DNA from: Spirochaetota bacterium
GTDB taxonomy: Bacteria; Spirochaetota; Spirochaetia; Treponematales; Treponemataceae
NCBI GenBank assembly: GCA_023398165.1
Contig: JAEWSQ010000012.1
Coordinates: forward strand, 124,001 to 188,000
Length of the DNA: 64,000 nucleotides
Reading direction: 5' to 3'
Position numbers and translations under genes: made by a program. The number at the start of each line of letters is the position of its first letter. The first letter of the stretch is position 1. This document shows, in pieces, positions 59,622-64,000 of the stretch. The notes under the pieces were generated by a model. The model saw nothing but the letters and a program-made list of their open reading frames with translations, did not search any database and was not told the DNA's origin.

Positions 59622-62600
59622 ATGAAGCGAGAAGATATTAAGAAAGTTTTAATTATCGGGTCAGGACCCATAGTTATTGGACAGGCTTGCGAGTTTGATT
59701 ATTCAGGAACGCAGGCTTGTAAAGCACTAAGAGAACAGGGTTATAAAATTGTTCTAGTTAATTCAAACCCTGCAACTATCATGACAGATCCTGTTATGGC
59801 AGATGCAACATACATAGAACCCCTCAACGTTGAACGTCTTGAACAGATAATTGATAAGGAAAGACCGGATGCCCTTCTTCCTAATTTAGGAGGACAAACC
59901 GGACTCAATCTCGCATGTGAATTAAATAAAGCAGGTATTCTTGAAAAGTATAATATACAGGTAATTGGTGTTAATCTCGATGCCATTGAGCGCGGGGAAG
60001 ATCGTGAAATTTTCAAAAAAACCATGCAGCAGCTGGGAATAGACACCCCTTTGTCTGATATTGCCCATACTGTTGAAGAAGCAGAAAAAATTGCTGAAAA
60101 ATTGTCATATCCGGTGGTACTCCGTCCTGCATACACAATGGGCGGTGCAGGCGGCGGTCTTGTATATAATGTTGAAGAGCTTAGAACAATTGCAAGCCGT
60201 GGGCTTGAACTTTCAATGACCCACCAGTGTCTTGTTGAAGAATCAATTTTGGGCTGGGAAGAGCTTGAGGTTGAAGTTGTCCGTGATAAAAAGAACCAGA
60301 TGATTGCTATCTGCTTCATTGAAAATATTGATGCTGTCGGTGTTCATACCGGCGATTCTTTCTGTTCGGCTCCTTTTTTGACAATAGATAAAAAGCTGGA
60401 GGAAAACTTAAAGAAACAGGCTTTTAAAATTGTTGAATCGATCGGTGTAATCGGCGGAACAAACGTCCAGTTCGCACATGACCCGAAAACGGGCCGTGTT
60501 GTAATTATTGAAATAAATCCGAGAACCTCCCGTTCTTCCGCACTTGCTTCCAAGGCTACTGGTTTCCCGATCGCCCTTGTATCTGCAAAGCTTGCCTCCG
60601 GCTTAACACTCGATGAAATGCCTTACTGGAGAGACGGTACACTTGAGAAGTACACACCTTCCGGTGATTACGTCGTATTAAAATTTGCACGCTGGGCTTT
60701 TGAGAAATTCAAGGGAGTTCAGGATACCCTCGGCACGCAGATGAAAGCGGTCGGTGAAGTCATGGCTATTGGAAAGACTTTTAAAGAGACTTTTCAAAAA
60801 GCAATCCGCGGATTGGAAAACGGCAGAAGCGGGCTTGGTTTTGCCAGGGATTTTAATAAAAAATCTCTCGATGAGCTGTATGATTTGCTGCGAACTGCCA
60901 GCAGCGAGCGCTATTTTATGATGTATGAGGCAATCAGAAAAGGCGCAGATTTAGATAAGCTGTATGAAATAACATATGTTAAGAAATATTTTCTTGAGCA
61001 GATGAAAGAACTTGTGGATCTCGAAGAGACAATAATGAAAAACCCTGGAAGACTTCCTTCCGATGAACTGCTTGCTCAAGCCAAGAAAGACGGTTTTTCT
61101 GATAAGTATTTGTCAAAAATATTGAATATACGAGAGAAAGATATTCGTCAGCGGAGAATTGAATTAGGCATTCTTGAAGGATGGCATGCCGTTCCCGTTT
61201 CCGGTGTTGAAAACTCTTATTATTATTATTCATCCTACAATGCTAAAGACGAATCCAAGGCAAGTGATAACAAGAAAAAGATAATGATTCTCGGCGGCGG
61301 ACCTAATAGAATAGGGCAAGGTATTGAGTTTGATTACTGTTGTGTACACGCTGCTTTTGCTCTCCGGGATCTTGGTTATGAAACAATCATGGTAAACTGC
61401 AATCCGGAAACAGTTTCTACTGATTATGATACAAGTAATAAACTGTACTTTGAACCGGTAACTCTTGAGGATGTTTTACAGATTTATAATAAAGAAAAAC
61501 CCGAAGGCGTGATTGTGCAGTTCGGCGGACAAACGCCGCTCAATATAGCCAGGGAACTTTCAGATGAAGGTATAAAAATTCTTGGTACAAGTATTGATTC
61601 AATAGATATAGCCGAAGACAGGGATTTATTCCGGAAGATGATGGATAAACTTGAAATTCCTATGCCGGAATCCGGAATGGCCTCTAATTTTGATGAAGCT
61701 GTAGCAGTAGCAAATTCAATCGGGTATCCGATCATGATCCGGCCCTCATTCGTTCTCGGCGGCCGCGGTATGGAAGTTATTTATGATCAGAATATGCTCC
61801 GCGAATATGTTGATAAAGCAGTCGGTGTTACTCCTGACCGTCCTCTTCTTCTTGACCGCTTTTTACGTGATGCGCTTGAATGTGAAGCCGATGCACTGGC
61901 AGATACAGAACATGTGTTCATTCCGTCTGTTATGGAACACGTTGAGCTTGCCGGTGTTCATTCTGGAGACTCAGCATGTGTAATTCCTCCTGTATCAATT
62001 ACAAAAGAGCAGATGGAAACAATTAAAAAATATACAAGAAAAATAGCTCAGAGTCTTCATGTATGCGGTTTAATGAATATGCAGTATGCAATAGAAAACG
62101 GCAAGGTGTACGTTCTCGAAGCAAATCCGAGGGCAAGCCGTACTGTTCCGCTTGTCTCAAAAGTATGCAACATTCAAATGGCCCGTTTAGCGACACGGTT
62201 AATGCTCGGGGAGCCGCTAGCTGCTCTCAACCTTGAAGAAAAACAAATTCCGCATTTTGGTGCTAAAGAGGCTGTTTTCCCCTTCGATAAATTTCCTAAT
62301 GTTGATCCCGTACTCGGACCGGAAATGAGATCGACCGGTGAAGTTCTCGGTATGAGCGAGTCTTTCGGTTTGGCTTATTACAAATCACAGGAAGCCGCAA
62401 ATGCCTGTCTTCCTTCAGCACCGAAGAAAGGTGAGACGGCAAAGGTTCTAATAAGTCTTTCAGATAAGGAAAGCCTTGCAAAACAGGCAATAGAGGTTGG
62501 AAAAGGTCTTGTTGGAATGGGCTTCACTCTCCTTGCAACAGAAGGTACTGCAAAGTTTTTCCAGAAGGCAGGAATTGAGTGCACTGTAATTTCAAAACTG

Positions 62601-62849
62601 AATGAGGGAAGACCAAATGTGCTGGATGTGATTCTTAACAGAGAAGTCTGTCTTGCAATTAATACGCCGAGTGCAAAACGGGATGCAATTAAAGATGAAG
62701 CGGCAATAAGAAAAGCTGCTTTAAAATATAAAATCCCCTATATTACGACAATCGCCGGTGCAAGCGCTGCTGTACAGGGTATTCTTGCCTCTTCCAAAGG
62801 AAAAGGCGGAGTAAAATCGCTGCAGGAATTTCATAGAGCTCTTAACTAA
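59622..62849 (+). CDS. carB: Carbamoyl-phosphate synthase large subunit
   Basis: The 1075-residue subunit has the duplicated ATP-grasp structure: first half with VLIIGSGPIVIGQACEFDYS and RPAYTMGGAGGGLVYN, second half with IMILGGGPNRIGQGIEFDYC and RPSFVLGGRGMEVIYD. A C-terminal MGS-like allosteric domain follows (ATEGTAKFFQ; NTPSAKRD). It makes carbamoyl phosphate from bicarbonate, ammonia and two ATP for arginine and pyrimidines. The glutaminase subunit carA is not nearby; argA is 30 kb away. Confidence 0.96.
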   Translation: MKREDIKKVLIIGSGPIVIGQACEFDYSGTQACKALREQGYKIVLVNSNPATIMTDPVMADATYIEPLNVERLEQIIDKERPDALLPNLGGQTGLNLACELNKAGILEKYNIQVIGVNLDAIERGEDREIFKKTMQQLGIDTPLSDIAHTVEEAEKIAEKLSYPVVLRPAYTMGGAGGGLVYNVEELRTIASRGLELSMTHQCLVEESILGWEELEVEVVRDKKNQMIAICFIENIDAVGVHTGDSFCSAPFLTIDKKLEENLKKQAFKIVESIGVIGGTNVQFAHDPKTGRVVIIEINPRTSRSSALASKATGFPIALVSAKLASGLTLDEMPYWRDGTLEKYTPSGDYVVLKFARWAFEKFKGVQDTLGTQMKAVGEVMAIGKTFKETFQKAIRGLENGRSGLGFARDFNKKSLDELYDLLRTASSERYFMMYEAIRKGADLDKLYEITYVKKYFLEQMKELVDLEETIMKNPGRLPSDELLAQAKKDGFSDKYLSKILNIREKDIRQRRIELGILEGWHAVPVSGVENSYYYYSSYNAKDESKASDNKKKIMILGGGPNRIGQGIEFDYCCVHAAFALRDLGYETIMVNCNPETVSTDYDTSNKLYFEPVTLEDVLQIYNKEKPEGVIVQFGGQTPLNIARELSDEGIKILGTSIDSIDIAEDRDLFRKMMDKLEIPMPESGMASNFDEAVAVANSIGYPIMIRPSFVLGGRGMEVIYDQNMLREYVDKAVGVTPDRPLLLDRFLRDALECEADALADTEHVFIPSVMEHVELAGVHSGDSACVIPPVSITKEQMETIKKYTRKIAQSLHVCGLMNMQYAIENGKVYVLEANPRASRTVPLVSKVCNIQMARLATRLMLGEPLAALNLEEKQIPHFGAKEAVFPFDKFPNVDPVLGPEMRSTGEVLGMSESFGLAYYKSQEAANACLPSAPKKGETAKVLISLSDKESLAKQAIEVGKGLVGMGFTLLATEGTAKFFQKAGIECTVISKLNEGRPNVLDVILNREVCLAINTPSAKRDAIKDEAAIRKAALKYKIPYITTIAGASAAVQGILASSKGKGGVKSLQEFHRALN

Positions 62850-62860
62850 ATAAGAAGGAA

Positions 62861-62889
62861 CGGCTGTCACACTTAATGTGCGGCAGCCG
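62861..62889 (+). terminator. Imperfect hairpin after carB
   Basis: CGGCTGTCACAC (62861-62872) and GTGCGGCAGCCG pair with one mismatch and one G-U pair around a TTAAT loop. There is no T-run, so it may be a pause site or mRNA-stabilising stem; the next gene starts at 62901. Confidence 0.45.
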
Positions 62890-62900
62890 GAACTTAAACA

Positions 62901-64000
62901 ATGAAAATAATAAATCATTTAAAGAAAGATGCTGTACTTTATATAGCTTTAGTTCTGGCTATACTATCCTCAATAGTTATAAGACCGTCCTTTGAAGTCA
63001 TCGTAAGTGCTATAGACTGGAGAGTTCTTTCCCTCCTTTTCTGTCTGATGGCCGTGGTTGTGTCGTTTAGAAAATACAATGTTCTTGATGTTATAGCAGT
63101 ATCACTCATTAGAAAGTGCACTAATATGCGAATGCTGTACATAACACTGCTTCTTTTGGTATTCTTTGTTTCCATGGCTGTTACTAATGATGTAGCCTTA
63201 CTTACTTTTGTACCGCTCACATTAATCATCTGCACCAAGGCCGATATTGAACCTGTTTTTCTTATAATTTTAGAAACACTGGCGGCAAATTTGGGCTCTT
63301 GTGTAACACCGATGGGTAATCCTCAAAACTTATATTTGTATTCCTTTTATACAATGGGTTCAGCCTCTTTCTTTTCAAATACACTGTTGATCGGTCTTCC
63401 GTCTCTTATAATGCTCATTTGCAGTGTATTCTTCGTAACACGAAAAACAAAGAAAACTATTGCTGTTACAATTCAGCATATATCGCTGGAAAGCCCGGTT
63501 AAAATTGTACTTAATACAATTGTACTGGTAATCATTCTTTTATCAGTTTTCAGGATTATTGATTATAAAGTAAGCCTTGTAACAACAGCGGTATATTTAC
63601 TGATATGTGAAAGAACTTTATTTACAAAAATAGATTATAGTCTGTTGTTTACTTTTATTGGTTTTTTCATCTTCACGAAAAATCTTTCACAAATAAGCGC
63701 AATTTCGTCCTTCTTAAGGAAAATGCTCGGGACCGAATTTTCAGTGTATCTTTCCGGCATAGGAGTAAGCCAGGTTATCAGCAATGTGCCTGCCGCGTTG
63801 CTCCTTTCAGGATTTACTTCTTACAGTGAAAGCCTTCTTCTCGGTGTAAATACAGGCGGACTGGGAACACTTATTGCATCGCTGGCAAGTGTTATTTCAT
63901 ACAAACTCTATACGGCAGATCAGGCATTGCATCCTGCTGTGAAAAGTAAGCATTCCTACCTTGCAGCTTTTACATTCCTGAATATTATTTTTCTCATACT
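62901..64000 (+). CDS. ArsB/SLC13-type anion permease, cut by the window end
   Basis: The frame is open from the ATG at 62901 to the window end (366 codons shown, no stop). The product is very hydrophobic with about eight membrane segments visible. Two family-like stretches stand out: AVTNDVALLTFVPLTLIICT and ANLGSCVTPMGNPQNLYLYS in the first half, then SQVISNVPAAVLLSGF in the second. This paired hairpin design (V-T-N-D-V, then N-P-Q-N; and S-N-V-P-A) is typical of the ion-transporter superfamily with ArsB and dicarboxylate carriers. Substrate is unknown. Only 52 bases separate it from carB, and no strong ribosome site is seen. Confidence 0.8.
   Translation, partial: MKIINHLKKDAVLYIALVLAILSSIVIRPSFEVIVSAIDWRVLSLLFCLMAVVVSFRKYNVLDVIAVSLIRKCTNMRMLYITLLLLVFFVSMAVTNDVALLTFVPLTLIICTKADIEPVFLIILETLAANLGSCVTPMGNPQNLYLYSFYTMGSASFFSNTLLIGLPSLIMLICSVFFVTRKTKKTIAVTIQHISLESPVKIVLNTIVLVIILLSVFRIIDYKVSLVTTAVYLLICERTLFTKIDYSLLFTFIGFFIFTKNLSQISAISSFLRKMLGTEFSVYLSGIGVSQVISNVPAALLLSGFTSYSESLLLGVNTGGLGTLIASLASVISYKLYTADQALHPAVKSKHSYLAAFTFLNIIFLI

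Overview
The window looks like the replication-origin region of a spirochaete chromosome, most likely a Treponema-type member of the Treponemataceae. The evidence is a set of lineage-typical genes rather than one marker: an archaeal-type PheRS beta subunit, a cyclophilin-FKBP fusion lipoprotein, many short-lipobox lipoproteins, a small outer-membrane-barrel candidate, and the clusters dnaA-dnaN-recF-dciA and rpmH-rnpA-yidD-yidC-jag next to a divergent gyrB-gyrA. Base composition is AT-rich. Complete amino-acid biosynthesis genes (argA, carB) argue against a strongly reduced pathogen. I cannot name the species, and I saw no rRNA genes, tRNA genes or CRISPR arrays.

Layout. 1-6.4 kb holds uncharacterised spirochaete-style genes: a large cytosolic protein, a fibronectin-III lipoprotein, a protein with a degenerate HEXXH motif, an HD hydrolase and an NTF2-fold protein. 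6.4-12.9 kb is an accessory island. About 1 kb of non-coding DNA full of hairpins and dispersed repeats is followed by an SGNH esterase, a methyltransferase sitting on a GNAT remnant, and a Nudix hydrolase translationally coupled to a PLD-helicase-DUF3427 protein. This pair is the best candidate for a defence or genome-maintenance module. 13-32.5 kb is a mixed metabolic region: HU, a kinase-like protein, NlpC/P60, acyl-CoA synthetase, mtnN-luxS (methyl-cycle detoxification and AI-2), a tandem PII-like protein, nitroreductase, BirA, QueH, ArgA divergent from an orphan DNA methyltransferase, and a GH26 mannanase lipoprotein. Another repeat-rich spacer lies at 17.2-17.6 kb.

32.5-45.6 kb is entirely on the minus strand, as expected for leading-strand genes left of the origin: MerR plus an ABC exporter, a PAP2 phosphatase, the membrane-biogenesis operon rpmH-rnpA-yidD-yidC-jag-(secreted protein)-cyclophilin/FKBP, then dciA, recF, dnaN and dnaA. 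The dnaA-dnaN spacer contains a TAG-trinucleotide array (DnaA-trio-like), an AT-rich tract and three co-oriented DnaA boxes, and is the likely oriC. gyrB and gyrA run right from a promoter that overlaps that of dnaA. Two perfect parS sites lie just after gyrA. 50.4-64 kb carries malic enzyme, TcdA, PepF, an HD-GYP-like protein, PheT, an SDR protein, CarB and the start of an anion-permease gene.

Two cross-cutting observations: several genes (dnaA, argA, the DNA methyltransferase, a YkgJ protein and the large protein at 343-1995) have good promoters whose predicted start sites fall on or within a few bases of the start codon, with no Shine-Dalgarno, so they look leaderless; and the spacers at 6.4-9.5 kb and 17.2-17.6 kb share short dispersed repeat families.
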